The notes under the pieces: generated by a model
What the model was told of the DNA's origin: nothing
Databases searched by the model: none
Seen by the model: the letters and a program-made list of their open reading frames with translations, nothing else
Source of the DNA: Solea solea
Taxonomy: Eukaryota; Chordata; Actinopteri; Pleuronectiformes; Soleidae
Length of the DNA: 64,000 nt
Assembly: GCF_958295425.1 (NCBI RefSeq)
Contig: NC_081134.1
Coordinates: 8,306,054-8,370,053 of the forward strand
Direction: 5' to 3'
Program-made: the position numbers and the translations under genes
Shown: positions 49,491 to 60,715 of the stretch, piece after piece
Layout: the number at the start of each line of letters is the position of its first letter
How positions within the stretch are numbered: the stretch's first letter is position 1

Positions 49491-50681
49491 TGTCCCATGG
49501 GTGTTCAAATGTATAATGATGGTTTTGTGTTGCTCTGAACACCAGGCTGCACCCAAGACAAAAGACGAACAAATAAACATAACCAGTTTCCATGGTTTCA
49601 TACAAATACAGTAATAATCTAATTACAGGAATAACAAATATCAGTGTGTTTAATTTGTTCAGTTTGTATCAGTCAATAAATCATTTTTCAGAAGGAAATT
49701 GTAATTTCAAGATCAAAATTAAGAAAATTACCAGAAAAGATAAGCATGTACACCCAACTAAAGTAATTCATTATTCAAACAAATATTTAAATAGTTTCAT
49801 GTGTAATTGTATGTGTGTCAAGTAAAACTGTTCATATTTTGTCATGTTCTGTTGATCTGCTGTACGATAACTGGGAGATTCTGGGTTACATTAGTAATTG
49901 TGATCAGTTTAATTAACTGTTAACTTGTAATGCAGAGTTTTTGCTTTTTCTGTAATCATTACAAAAACCTGCTTGAATTTTCAGACCAAATGAATAATTT
50001 TCATGAGATTAGATAGAGATTAGATATTAGATAAATAATTATTACAAACACTTGGAGCACTTTTTGTAATAGAGGTATACTGTATATAAAGAATAAACAA
50101 AAACAAGGTAACATCATTTTTGTTTCCTCATACACTGGAACACAAAAGTACAACAGGCTGAAACAAGACTGATTCTTAAGTGTTTTTATTATTATTATTA
50201 TTATTTATTTTTATTTTTTAAACAAAATGTGTGCAACTTGTTGCTTCAGCATTGTTATTGACAGCCAAGTGCTTCACAAACAAATAACATTTGAAAAGAA
50301 AGACACTGTTAAACTACTTCTTAAACAGTGACAACACTTATAATGCAACAGCATATGTGTCAGTTGACCTCAAGTGCATCAAAACAACAGCAGGTGGAGC
50401 TAGATAAAAAGAGAGGACAGTGTTTGAAAAATATTTGAGTTGTATTTGTCTGGCAGCAACACTCACTGCTTCAGGAGGAATGACAACACAGATTAGATTT
50501 TATAGAAGAACTCAGTGCCTGTCTGGGGGTGGCACCACAACCCAACTAATAAAGAAAAATGCTGACTCAGCATTCAGAGCTAAAAGCGGAGTAGGACACA
50601 CTTCATACTATAAATCACTTCCCGACAGTAGTCCAGTTAAACAGAACATTGGAGCTACATAATAGTTATAGTTGTTAATAA

Positions 50682-50733
<52 letters not shown>

Positions 50734-50746
50734 CACATATATATAT
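50682..50746. repeat. (TG)n/(TA)n microsatellite
   Basis: A short TG run passes into a long TA run and then an interrupted ACATAT tract. Confidence 0.95.
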
Positions 50747-51436
50747 TAACAGAGGCTACTGCTACCTTAGATATTTCACTGACAGCTGCTTTAAACCTCC
50801 ATATTAAATAATTTATAACTCACTGTCTAATTCTCCACATACTGAGCTGGTTGCCAGGGGAAGCCGGGGCCCCTCAGCTGTCTGTCCCATAACCATTAAC
50901 ACATTAAGGCAACCCAATTCTTTTGAACCGCTGTCCCTATACTATCCACCACTATGACAACAACAGCAACAACATCAGCCCACTTCACGTCCTGTTTCCT
51001 CACCTGCACCACAACGACTATAACCACAGACGGAAGGGAGCAACACTAGCATGATTGTGTGTAGTTAGGGTCATTAAAGGTCAATGCACACATTTACACC
51101 ATTTAAACACTTAATTATTAATATACTGGGAACAAAAAACTGTCTTTGTTTATTTTAAGGGGTCCACTAGTTATTAAAAGTCTCCTCTCAAAGCAGGCCT
51201 TTGGTTCCATGGCAGACACAAGAATCTTGTAAATATTTATTTTTATATTATTTTGTCTATTATTTTGTCTCAGGCACCAAAGCAAATTCCTCATATGTTT
51301 ATTAAATACTTGGCAATAAAACTGCTTTATCCAGACCCTAGATTAGAACTTACAGTAACTGGTCATGTCTGCATGTGTTACGTCCACATTTGATCTTGTA
51401 AGCTGGCAGACAGTATCACACTTCACGCCCCAGTAG

Positions 51437-51438
<2 letters not shown>

Positions 51439-51488
<50 letters not shown>
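51439..51488. repeat. (GT)n microsatellite
   Basis: About 25 uninterrupted GT units. Confidence 0.97.
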
Positions 51489-51489
<1 letters not shown>

Positions 51490-52093
51490 TTTCCCTTTTT
51501 TTCTTACTTACATTCAATGTACATGAGCAGCGTGAGCATGAGAGCAGGCTGCCAGTACCAGCAGCCAGCAGCCCAGGACCGGTTGAAACCTGTATGCAGT
51601 TGTAAGTGAAGAGACACTTCCTCCACCCAGTGCATCGTAAGAGCTCACAGTGATGCACAAGCTCAGCACACAGGGTCCTATTGACTGTTGAGTTTGTCAA
51701 TAGCAGTCATACACACTGATAGAATAAAGTATGTATAAACAGTGGAACAAAGTACAAACATTGTTGCCTTAATGGGGGTTTGTGTGCTTTGTAGTTTGGA
51801 TTAAATCTAACACTGTGGTTGCGCTGTGACAGATATTTGCTTTGTGGACAAAAGGCACACTTGAGAAGTCTAGTTTAGTATAGCAAAGTCAGCAAAGTTA
51901 TTTCAACAAACACAAAAGACAGTTTGCGGTGTCTTGACACTGAAACAAAGAGGGGGAAGCTGGTGCTGCGTTCAAGGCGCGTTGGAAAGATGGAAGTTTA
52001 CAATCATTAAATAAAGTTTTCTGGGGGTACAAAAGGTCCTTTATTCACACTGCACAGGACTTGTTGTTCTTTTAACCGTGTTTCCTATTTTAC

Positions 52094-52132
<39 letters not shown>
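52094..52132. repeat. (CTAT)n microsatellite
   Basis: About nine to ten CTAT units. Confidence 0.97.
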
Positions 52133-52133
<1 letters not shown>

Positions 52134-52240
52134 CGGGTTCTTGTGACAATGCTTTAAATACTAGAAGCTGAATGGAAGAGAGAGGGAGTGGTGGAAGTAT
52201 CACTAGCAGAAAACATCTAATGTTATCACATTGAACGGTG

Positions 52241-52294
52241 CAGGTAAGCAGGTCATTGGTGGCAGGTAAGCAGGTCATTGGTGACAGGTACACC
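52241..52294. repeat. 22-bp tandem duplication
   Basis: The 20-base phrase CAGGTAAGCAGGTCATTGGT occurs at 52241 and again at 52263, with a partial third unit after it. Confidence 0.9.
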
Positions 52295-52770
52295 AGTCAT
52301 CAAATCATATGATTGGTCGTGTTTATTACAGTGTTTCCATATACAGATTTGGTTGTTTTTTTTCCAGACAACTTAATTTATATTATATTATAATATATTA
52401 ACAAATAGAATTTAAAAAAAATGTTTTAGAATCCAAGTGTGGACTAAAACATGGCAGAAGTAAGATCTCAGTTGAGACTTAACCAGTAGTTAGCTTGAGA
52501 AAACCTGCTTAGTGTGTGCTTCACACTAAGTGTGCTTCATGTATAAATGTCTTAATTTAAGTGCTGGGAATGTCTCTCCACGTTTCAAACACAAGTTTGT
52601 TGGGTTCTGGGACGTTATTCAATATCGCATTTGACGTAGACAAAGGATGTGATGCATATTTTAGTGGACGAAATATTGAACCACTTTCATTTATCACCTT
52701 GATACCTAAAAAAAATAAGTGTTCACAAGAAATAATGAAATATAAACCTAAATCTTTCCAAAGCTACAGG

Positions 52771-52809
52771 GAGCCATGCGGCTCGAGAGCCACAGGTTGC
52801 AGACCCCTG
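52771..52809. mobile_element. hAT-like transposon end (remnant)
   Basis: The stretch ends GGTTGCAGACCCCTG, whose reverse complement CAGGGGTCTGCAACC is the classic terminus of hAT-family (Charlie-like) DNA transposons. The adjoining ATGCGGCTCGAGAGCC is also typical. No transposase frame or opposite terminus was found. Confidence 0.65.
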
Positions 52810-52979
52810 TTATGGACTGTTATCAGAATATATACAGTATGGGCTTGATATTTACAGTATTTACTGTTTTTATTTTTTTTTGTCTATTTTGCTTGTTTGT
52901 TTTTTCTTTTGTTGTTTTAAAAATCTCACGCTGTTAACATTGACTGAAGGTAAAAAACTTCATCAGACTGTGTAAGTTT

Positions 52980-53425
52980 TCTGGCTTGTGCTTGTATGTA
53001 TTATCGCCAACAGGCCGTGAAGGCAGCATTAGATAAGCTGGCGGGCGGTGTCTTCGAGAACTGGCCGTCGTGTCATCCTCCAATGAAAAGCGTCGATCGC
53101 AGCCACAGCAGTAGCAGCAGCAGCGGTCTGTCCGTGCGGCTCCATATTGGATACGGCTCTCCTCCACATTCGCACTGGTGGTCTCCTCCTGCGCATGCTA
53201 CTAAAACGGCCCCACTCTGCTCCGCGGTGTCAGGTGTGAGGGATGTGACCGACATAAAAACATGCTCTCCGCGGTGGCTTTGTTCCTCAGACCAGCGCCA
53301 TCCTCCCAGTTTCTCACAGGGCGGAGAAATTAGGTTGGAGTGGAGGCGCACCTGAAGAGCGGGGGCAAGAAGTGGCATGCGACCAGAGGAAGACATAAGT
53401 GGATTGAGATAAACCCACTGAGGCA
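52980..53425 (+). promoter_or_regulatory. lrrc8d: Probable lrrc8d promoter / first noncoding exon
   Basis: CpG-richer than its surroundings (about 53030-53370), with an AGC run near 53106-53122, and followed by a perfect donor GTGAGT at 53426. The lrrc8d coding exon begins two bases after an acceptor AG at 55713-55714, so at least one upstream 5'UTR exon must exist, and this is the best candidate. Joining here would place A at -3 of the start codon. Start site not resolved. Confidence 0.45.
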
Positions 53426-55625
53426 GTGAGTATATTTCTGCTGTTATGTCTATGTTTTTAAATAAGCGGTCACAAGTCAAGTGACCACCCGTAACTTGGC
53501 TGGTTTGTTCCCGCGTGATAGTGGTCCAGTTACTTGTCACCTGGTGTGAATGTTTAACAGCATGATTCTCAGTTTTCTAATGTTTCAACAGGTCACCTGA
53601 CCTGAACCAGTGGTGCACCAACTCACACCGTCCACAAACTTACTGTGAAAACAAATCAGCAGGGGCTGACCTATTTAATATTCCTTAGTCAAATGATGAC
53701 ACTCTCACAAACTTGGTAGTAGTTGCTCTAATAGTTTCTAAAAAAGATATTATTTTATTTGAAGGTTTAGGGTTGGTTTTTTTGATGAACTGTTTTATGT
53801 ATTTCCATGTATTATGTATTTATTTATTAAAGTAGTTTATTTCATTTTATTTTAAAGTATATACAATGCACACACAAAATGCAAAAAATCAGTGAGACAG
53901 ACCATAAATGAAACAATTCTGTATATCATTTTTTGTTATTTAATTGTTTTGAATTGTTTTGCTCCACATTTTTGGCTACCCTGACTTTTAATGACGGGGC
54001 ATCAGCCATAGAAAAACCTGTTAGTCAACTTATTATAATAATTTCAATAATACTTTTTTGTATAGTGGCTTTATGAAAATGCTCAAAAACACCTTACATC
54101 AATACAAAACAAAGTATAAAATCATATCAAATACACACATACAAATATATATACAACATTGAAATACACATCATTTACCTACAGAAATGTGTCATTTCCT
54201 GTCTGCCTGCGAACACAGCTCCTTTATCCACATGGCCAATCTGGAGCATATATATACCAAATTGCTTTACACAAACCTTCTAAGTCTACATTTGAATGTA
54301 TTTAACAGAAACAGAGTACACTGGACTCCTGTGACTCTGCTGCCAGGTCCTGCCTCCATGACACCAGGCTCCACCCTCTCCTGGAAGTCCCCCCCCCCAC
54401 CACAAAGCCTTTTATCCCTTCAATCCCAGACAGCTGTAGGCAGCAGGCGTCTTCCTTTTGTCCCGTTCTCGTAAATGCGGTATTAGAGAAATGCTCTTGA
54501 CACAGCCCAACATGTCCTTTTGGAGTCGTCAAAAAGTCCCACATTTTGGCCTTTATCCAGAATCTCCACACTTTTATATCCAGAAGGTTAAAGGTTGCCT
54601 TCACTGGGATGTTTGATGTTCTGCGCCACTTCTCCATTTTTCATTATTCAATACAATGACTCAGGAACAGGGAAACAAACTGAAAATTGACCTGCTGTGA
54701 GGCACTCCTTCTCACTGCCCGCCCGGCAATATCCAGAATAATCCAGATATAATAATCAAATCTAACCACCTCTATCGGCCTCTTCATGACTGTGAAGAAG
54801 GAAAATCACAGGTATTATTAATTACAACTAAAATGACTTGTCATAGTAAATCTGTGGCAGTGTTTCTGTCTGCACACCTGGGAAACCTGTTACTGTATAA
54901 CACATGTGTCATCATACAATAATATACTTGAGTTAAACATAGTGCCACACTGCAAAATAAGTTTAACTAAGTGAAACTCGTATGTGCCAGAATGAGTCGG
55001 AACAGTTGATGGACTTTAACTCTGTCCCAGTAACAACAGGTTGTACGTAGTAAGTCTTAATTTAGTACCATTTAAGCTCACCATATTTTTGAAGCATTAA
55101 TGAATGAAAGTAGACAGGAAACTAAGATTGAATTGAGAGTGGACAAAAATATGTTAAATATATGATCAAAATATGATGCACATTTCCACTCTGCAGTGCC
55201 TTCCCTTCACACTCACACCTTGTAGAGCTGCAGGTTAAATGTGACGTGGGTGACATGATAGATTTGAAATGTGGTGGATCTTTTACCACATGTCATACTC
55301 CAACATAACGGTTAAGTATAAAGTTTAGGTCAGATATGCTGTGTAATGTATCTCCTAAAATGCAGCCTTTGTGATTTGCTATTGAAACTATTTCAAATTG
55401 TTTTTGAAGCTTCTTTCCTGAAACTCATAGCTAAAGGGACCAGTGTGATAATGTTTGAAGTTTGAAATTTGAAATCTACAGTATAACAGTGAATCTTGAA
55501 CTGACTTTTGACTTTAAAAAAAACTAATGTCACTGAAATATTAGAGCGTTTGCCCAAATTGTTTAGATTGCTTTTTGTTTGAAAATGATTTAAATAATGA
55601 ATTGAGTCAGTCCTTTGCGTGTACT

Positions 55626-55663
55626 AAGGGTTAGGGTACTAACCCTAACTCTAACCCTAACCC
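55626..55663. repeat. Short head-to-head telomere-like repeat
   Basis: AAGGGTTAGGGT is followed at once by ACTAACCCTAACTCTAACCC and TAACCC. GTTAGGGT (55630-55637) and ACCCTAAC (55642-55649) are exact inverted repeats with a 4-base loop. The unit is the vertebrate telomere hexamer in two facing orientations. It lies about 50 bases before the lrrc8d coding-exon acceptor. Confidence 0.8.
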
Positions 55664-55716
55664 ATATCATAACACACTAGTGCATTACCTTAATTGATTG
55701 TCTGTGTGTTGCAGCG

Positions 55717-58275
55717 ATGTTCACACTCACCGAGGTTGCGTCTTTGAATGACATTCAGCCAACGTACCGCATCCTAAAGCCATGGTGGGATGTCTTCATG
55801 GACTACTTGGGGCTGGTCATGCTCATGCTGTCCATATTCGCCATGACCATGCAGATCACCAAGGACCAGGTGGCATGCCTTCCTTGTTTGGAGGACCCTG
55901 ACGAGGCCTCGGGACCTAAACCTAACTCCATCCCCCAGCAGCCCACACACCAAGCAGCCACATCTGCAGCCACTGAGGCTCCAGTGTTAACCACAATCCC
56001 GCACATCACCAAGGATTTACCGGACGAGGCTGTTCGCGAGATCCACATCACTCACCAACACACTGCAGTGGTGGCAGAGAAATATGTCAATCAACCTCAG
56101 CCGACGGGAGTCAGGACCAATCTGGACTATCAACAATATATCTTTGTCAACCAAATGTGTTACCATGTTGCCTTGCCCTGGTACTCCAAGTACTTTCCAT
56201 ACCTGACTCTCATCCACACACTTGTTCTTATGGTCAGTAGCAACTTCTGGTTCAAATACCCCAAAACAAGCTCAAAGATTGAGCATTTTGTTTCTATTCT
56301 GGGACGATGTTTCGAGTCTCCCTGGACTACTAAGGCTTTGTCTGAAACTGCTTGTGAGGACTCGGAGGAGAACAAGCAGAGGCTGACCAGCACCACAGCA
56401 CCAAAACATGTGTCTTCAGAGGGGAAGGATGAAAGCACGGGCGTCAACTCATCCACTCCCATGCTTGGGGTGAAGTTCTCTGCAGATAAACCCATCGCAG
56501 AGGCCCCAAGCAGTATGACAATCCTGGACAAAAAAGATGGGGAGCAAGCGAAAGCCTTGTTTGAGAAAGTGAGAAAATTCAGAGCTCATGTGGAAGACAG
56601 TGATTTCATCTACAAGCTTTATGTTGCACAGACTGTTGTCAAAACTGTTAAGTTTATCTTGATATTATCTTACATCTCAACCTTTATGGCTAAGATTAAC
56701 TTTAGGCATAACTGTGAACCTGATATTAAACAGCTAACAGGATACAAAAAGTTTTTCTGTACGCACAACATGGCTTTCATGCTCAACAAGCTGCTTATTA
56801 GCTACATGGCTTTGATTCTGATCTATGGGATGGCGTGCTTGTACTCTCTCTTCTGGGTGTTTCGACGACCTCTGAAAGAGTACTCATTTGAGAAGGTTAG
56901 GGAGGAGAGCAGCTTTAGTGACATTCCTGATGTCAAAAATGACTTTGCATTCCTTTTACACATGGTTGACCAGTATGACCAACTCTACTCCAAGCGCTTT
57001 GGCGTCTTCTTGTCTGAGGTCAGTGAAAACAAGCTGAGGGAGATCAGCCTCAATCATGAGTGGACCTTTGAAAAACTACGGCAGCTTGTGACCCGTAATT
57101 CACAGGACCAACTGGAGCTTCACCTTTTCATGCTCTCTGGACTCCCGAATGCAGTGTTTGACCTCATAGACTTAGAAGTGCTTAAACTGGAGCTGATTCC
57201 TGAGGTGAGGTTCACGGCCAAAGTCTCCCAAATGACCAGCCTGCAGGAGCTGCATCTCTGCCACTGTCCTGCGAAAGTAGAGCAGACAGGTTTTGCTTTC
57301 CTCCGTGACCATCTTCGCTGTCTTCATGTGAAGTTCACTGATGTTGCCGAGATCCCGGCTTGGGTGTACATGCTAAGGAGTCTGAGGGAGCTCAACCTTA
57401 TTGGCAACTTGAGCTCTGAAAATAACAAAATGATCGGTCTCGAGTCCATGCGTGATTTGCGACATTTAAAGACACTATGCCTGAAGAGCAACCTGTCTAA
57501 AATGCCCACAAACATCACAGAGCTTTCACCACATTTGATAAAACTAGTCGTGCACAATGATGGCACAAAACTGCTGGTGCTAAATAGTTTGAAAAAGATG
57601 ACAAGTATAATTGAACTTGAGCTATACAGCTGTGAACTAGAGAGGATCCCCCATGCTATTTTCAGTCTGATCAACTTACAGGAGCTTGACCTGAAATCGA
57701 ACAACATTCGAACCATAGAGGAGATCATCAGCTTCCAGCACCTCAAGAGGCTGACGTGCCTCAAACTGTGGCACAACAAAATAAACTCCATTCCATCCTC
57801 CATCGCTCAGGTCAGGTCTCTGGAGTCTCTCCACCTCTCGCACAATAAACTAGAGTCCCTGCCTCCAGCTTTGTTCACTCTACCTAAACTGCGGCACTTG
57901 GATGTTGGCCACAACTCCATCACAGTGCTCCCTCCTGATGTTGGCCTCCTCCAAAACCTCCAGCACTTAGCCATCAACTCCAACAAGCTGGAGGTGCTGC
58001 CCAAGCCTCTCTTCCGATGCACCAAGCTGAAGGTGCTGTGTTTGGGGCACAACGCTCTCACTGTGCTCCCAGAGAGTGTGGGTCAGCTGGTGCAGCTCAC
58101 TCAACTGGAGCTGAGGGGAAACTGTCTTGACAGACTGCCGCCCCTGCTTGGAAACTGCCGCCTGCTGCGAAAACATGGCCTGGTTGTGGAGGATCACCTC
58201 TTTGACGCACTGCCTGTGGAAGTGAAGGAGAGCATCAGCCGAGAGACCAACGTGTCCTTTACAAGTGGCTTGTAG
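55717..58275 (+). CDS. lrrc8d: Volume-regulated anion channel subunit LRRC8D
   Basis: LRRC8D joins the obligate subunit LRRC8A in hexameric plasma-membrane VRAC channels and favours passage of organic osmolytes and some drugs. This single 852-codon exon (human 858) is intact. The N-terminus FTLTEVASLNDIQPTYRILK is LRRC8D-specific. TM1 is about residues 23-46; a long, low-complexity first extracellular loop (about 47-160) follows with Cys54, Cys57 and Cys148; TM2 is about 163-186; the cytoplasmic loop holds LDKKDGEQAKALFEKVRKFR; TM3 is about 308-328 and TM4 about 357-380. The C-terminal half is a leucine-rich-repeat domain from about 460 to 830. The pore-constriction position matching human Phe143 is Tyr138 (NLDYQQY). 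The start is set by an acceptor two bases upstream and by exact N-terminal agreement with human. The body from the second half of the loop to the LRRs is very close to human LRRC8D and clearly unlike LRRC8A/B. Confidence 0.98.
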   Translation: MFTLTEVASLNDIQPTYRILKPWWDVFMDYLGLVMLMLSIFAMTMQITKDQVACLPCLEDPDEASGPKPNSIPQQPTHQAATSAATEAPVLTTIPHITKDLPDEAVREIHITHQHTAVVAEKYVNQPQPTGVRTNLDYQQYIFVNQMCYHVALPWYSKYFPYLTLIHTLVLMVSSNFWFKYPKTSSKIEHFVSILGRCFESPWTTKALSETACEDSEENKQRLTSTTAPKHVSSEGKDESTGVNSSTPMLGVKFSADKPIAEAPSSMTILDKKDGEQAKALFEKVRKFRAHVEDSDFIYKLYVAQTVVKTVKFILILSYISTFMAKINFRHNCEPDIKQLTGYKKFFCTHNMAFMLNKLLISYMALILIYGMACLYSLFWVFRRPLKEYSFEKVREESSFSDIPDVKNDFAFLLHMVDQYDQLYSKRFGVFLSEVSENKLREISLNHEWTFEKLRQLVTRNSQDQLELHLFMLSGLPNAVFDLIDLEVLKLELIPEVRFTAKVSQMTSLQELHLCHCPAKVEQTGFAFLRDHLRCLHVKFTDVAEIPAWVYMLRSLRELNLIGNLSSENNKMIGLESMRDLRHLKTLCLKSNLSKMPTNITELSPHLIKLVVHNDGTKLLVLNSLKKMTSIIELELYSCELERIPHAIFSLINLQELDLKSNNIRTIEEIISFQHLKRLTCLKLWHNKINSIPSSIAQVRSLESLHLSHNKLESLPPALFTLPKLRHLDVGHNSITVLPPDVGLLQNLQHLAINSNKLEVLPKPLFRCTKLKVLCLGHNALTVLPESVGQLVQLTQLELRGNCLDRLPPLLGNCRLLRKHGLVVEDHLFDALPVEVKESISRETNVSFTSGL

Positions 58276-59320
58276 CACAAAACGCAGCAAACACACACAC
58301 ACACAGGCCTGCAGCTCTGCGGGTTCACAACAGGCTTGTACTATAATGGATTATATAACAAAAACCAATGAATTGTCTTGATTGTTTTAATGGGTTTTAT
58401 TTACATGTATGTATAAACCAACAAGATTTTTATTTTATTGTTATTATTATTATTTGTTTTGTCGTGTAAGGATCTAATTTAGCAATTTGTTTTGGCATTT
58501 AGCTTTTTCATAGAATAAAACTAAAACTTTAGAAATCTAGTTCCTCTATAGACCAAAACTGTTTGCTCTGGTGACACAGTATGTAGAGATTTCATGGTTT
58601 TAGGTACTCAGGTGTAATTGTTACCATGGGGAACAATCTTTTGCCTTAACTGCTGCTATTTTTATGGAGAATACTTTCACAAACTTCAGGCCAAATAGAA
58701 ATATTTTATTTTTTCCATGTCATTTAAAAAAAAACAAAAAAAAAACCCACATACACTATCCATCTGTATGGTGTGGAAGCAGACATGGTGATGCTCCTTT
58801 TTTTGGTATTATTTAATATTTGATATGTTCTAATTTTCCTCAATGCTTTATAACTAACAGAATGATCTCAAAGTTGTAAAACTCAGGTGGAGACTAAGCA
58901 CCAGAAATGAACTTTTACCTTACCATTGTAGAGATTGCATACCAAGGCCTATAACAAGTCATTTGCACAATGAGAACACAATTATTTGAAGACCAGTGAA
59001 TAATCTTTGTGATAACATGGTCAAAGACCAATGTGAGCAGATAAAAGGGAAATCTGTTGACTGCCTTTTCTTAAATCATGCTTTAGAATTTAGAAATGTG
59101 TGATGAAACTGCTCACATGTATTCCTGATTATCCTGCATGTCAGAGTCACGTTTTGACAATAAGAATGTCTGCCTTCATTTTTTTTTTTCTCACTGCATT
59201 TCTGTGCAAGCCTACTGTATCTATGTGTTTCTCTGAGCTGATGTACCAGCTTGGTAGTCCCTTGTTCAAAGTTCACAACTTTATGGCACAATAAAACAAG
59301 ATTTTAGATGAATGTCTCAT
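58276..59320 (+). other. lrrc8d: lrrc8d 3'UTR
   Basis: Noncoding after the TAG. Candidate poly(A) signals are AATAAA at 58514-58519 and a better-placed AATAAA at 59290-59295. The end is inferred. Confidence 0.55.
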
Positions 59321-60715
59321 CATTATTGGTCCACTTCATGTGCACTGAACCCTACTGAAACAGAACCCACAACATTTAGTTGATCGTTACTTTTTCTGAG
59401 TAATCAAAGGGACCATTAGTATTTTTTATTATTATTGTTGTTCTCAAGGTAATCAGATTCACAGGCCTTACACACAGCAGACAGTTATGACTGTAATAGC
59501 AAAGGAGGAATTAATAACGTTAATTGTTACTTTTGTGTTTGATTGATCACACTTTTCTCTATTGTCCCAAACTTTCCTTTTTACTGCCTATAAAACTGTG
59601 TGGTGTTTTCTTTCCCAAGTTTTCCCAAGTAGGACTAAAATTGATAAGTTTACTCTGACCTCAGCCTTTCAGTCCAGCCAGTACACACAAGGTGTGTCCA
59701 GTTTTCTGGTATTCAAGACATGTCGTTGTCGTCCTGATATGAGAAGCTGAACCCACATGATCCATTATCTTTTGCACCATATGTCTTGTATTAAAATGAC
59801 ATCCACACGTAATATAACCTTCAAGTTGGAAAGGAAACTCATGATGATTTTCTGCAAACCAGCCGATTGTGTGAGTGAGTCCCTGTTTGGCAGGAAAAAT
59901 GACCTTATTGTGTCTGTGTGGACTGACAAGTTCATAGAGGTTAATCTATGCTCAACAGACTTCAACTAACGGTCTCACAGAAATACTCAGAAAAACTGAA
60001 CTGTCCTGAGAACTCGCATCATGTGGTGGACGACCTTGAAAGATCCTATCCTGGCTCCACAGGCATCTCTACATACCACAACTTATTTTGTCTAACGATG
60101 TTAACTTTGTGGAAACTAACTGAACATGCCTCTGTAGTCCTCTGCAGAACACATGTTAGAACTAACACTTAATCCACAACATCTGTGCTTGCTGCTTCAG
60201 GAATAATTCAAGATCAATCCACTGGAAAAGCTCAGGGTAAAAAATGTCTATTGACATGAGGAATATGCAAATATACATGTACACAAGTTGATAGGATAGG
60301 TGTTAATAGAGAAGCCACCTTAAGGCCTTTAAATAAACATTGTCAAACCAACTCAGTACAAAGGAGTTCCCCCACAGTTCCCCCAAATGTAATGCATAAG
60401 ACCAGCTCAGTGTCCTCAACGTCCCCTTTATAATTATGGAAAATATTAATCTGACTACAAACAATTTTATTGTTTGAGAATGAATATCATAATTGAGAGC
60501 CCCCTACTGGTGACAATTAAATGACGTGTATAAACCTGATGCCTGATGTGTCATTCCGTCGTGTACAAATACAATATCAGCACAAATGCAGGTGCGGGTG
60601 CTATGTGTTGCAGAATCCTGCCACCTGTCGGCGCGTGTGAGTATTCGTTCCCCAGGTGGACAAGCTTCACTTTACGCAAATGCAGACTTATCTGCACTTG
60701 TAACGCCACTAAACA
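59321..60715. other. Intergenic lrrc8d to the last gene, with its promoter at the end
   Basis: No exon was recognised. A phrase CCCCCTACTGGTGACAATTA near 60500 is repeat-like. The final 170 bases (60545-60715) are slightly CpG-richer and lead into the next start codon; they probably hold its promoter and 5'UTR, without a visible TATA box. Confidence 0.5.

Larger units (their letters stand above)
49041..52979. other. Intergenic gtf2b-lrrc8d, no gene recognised
   Basis: No coding exon is supported. In human this interval has KYAT3, GBP genes and LRRC8B/C; none is visible here. It contains microsatellites at 50682-50746, 51439-51488 and 52094-52132, a 22-bp tandem duplication at 52241-52294, a repeat copy at 49366-49490 and a hAT-like end at 52771-52809. 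Confidence 0.6.

Noticed and set aside
51416..51700. Minus-strand open frame ending in a His-Thr run
   Set aside because: Produced by the (GT)n microsatellite; no homology recognised and no start or splice context.
52241..52294. Possible CRISPR-like array
   Set aside because: Only two units of a 22-bp tandem duplication without spacers; a vertebrate context excludes it.
53073..53540. 155-codon minus-strand open frame over the lrrc8d 5' region
   Set aside because: Lies in CpG-rich promoter-like sequence; composition is that of a shadow frame.
54302..54637. Minus-strand open frame with a WRFWIKAKMWDF phrase
   Set aside because: Considered as a transposon-protein fragment, but no diagnostic motif supports this.
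57324..57803. 159-codon minus-strand open frame
   Set aside because: Antisense shadow of the lrrc8d leucine-rich repeats.
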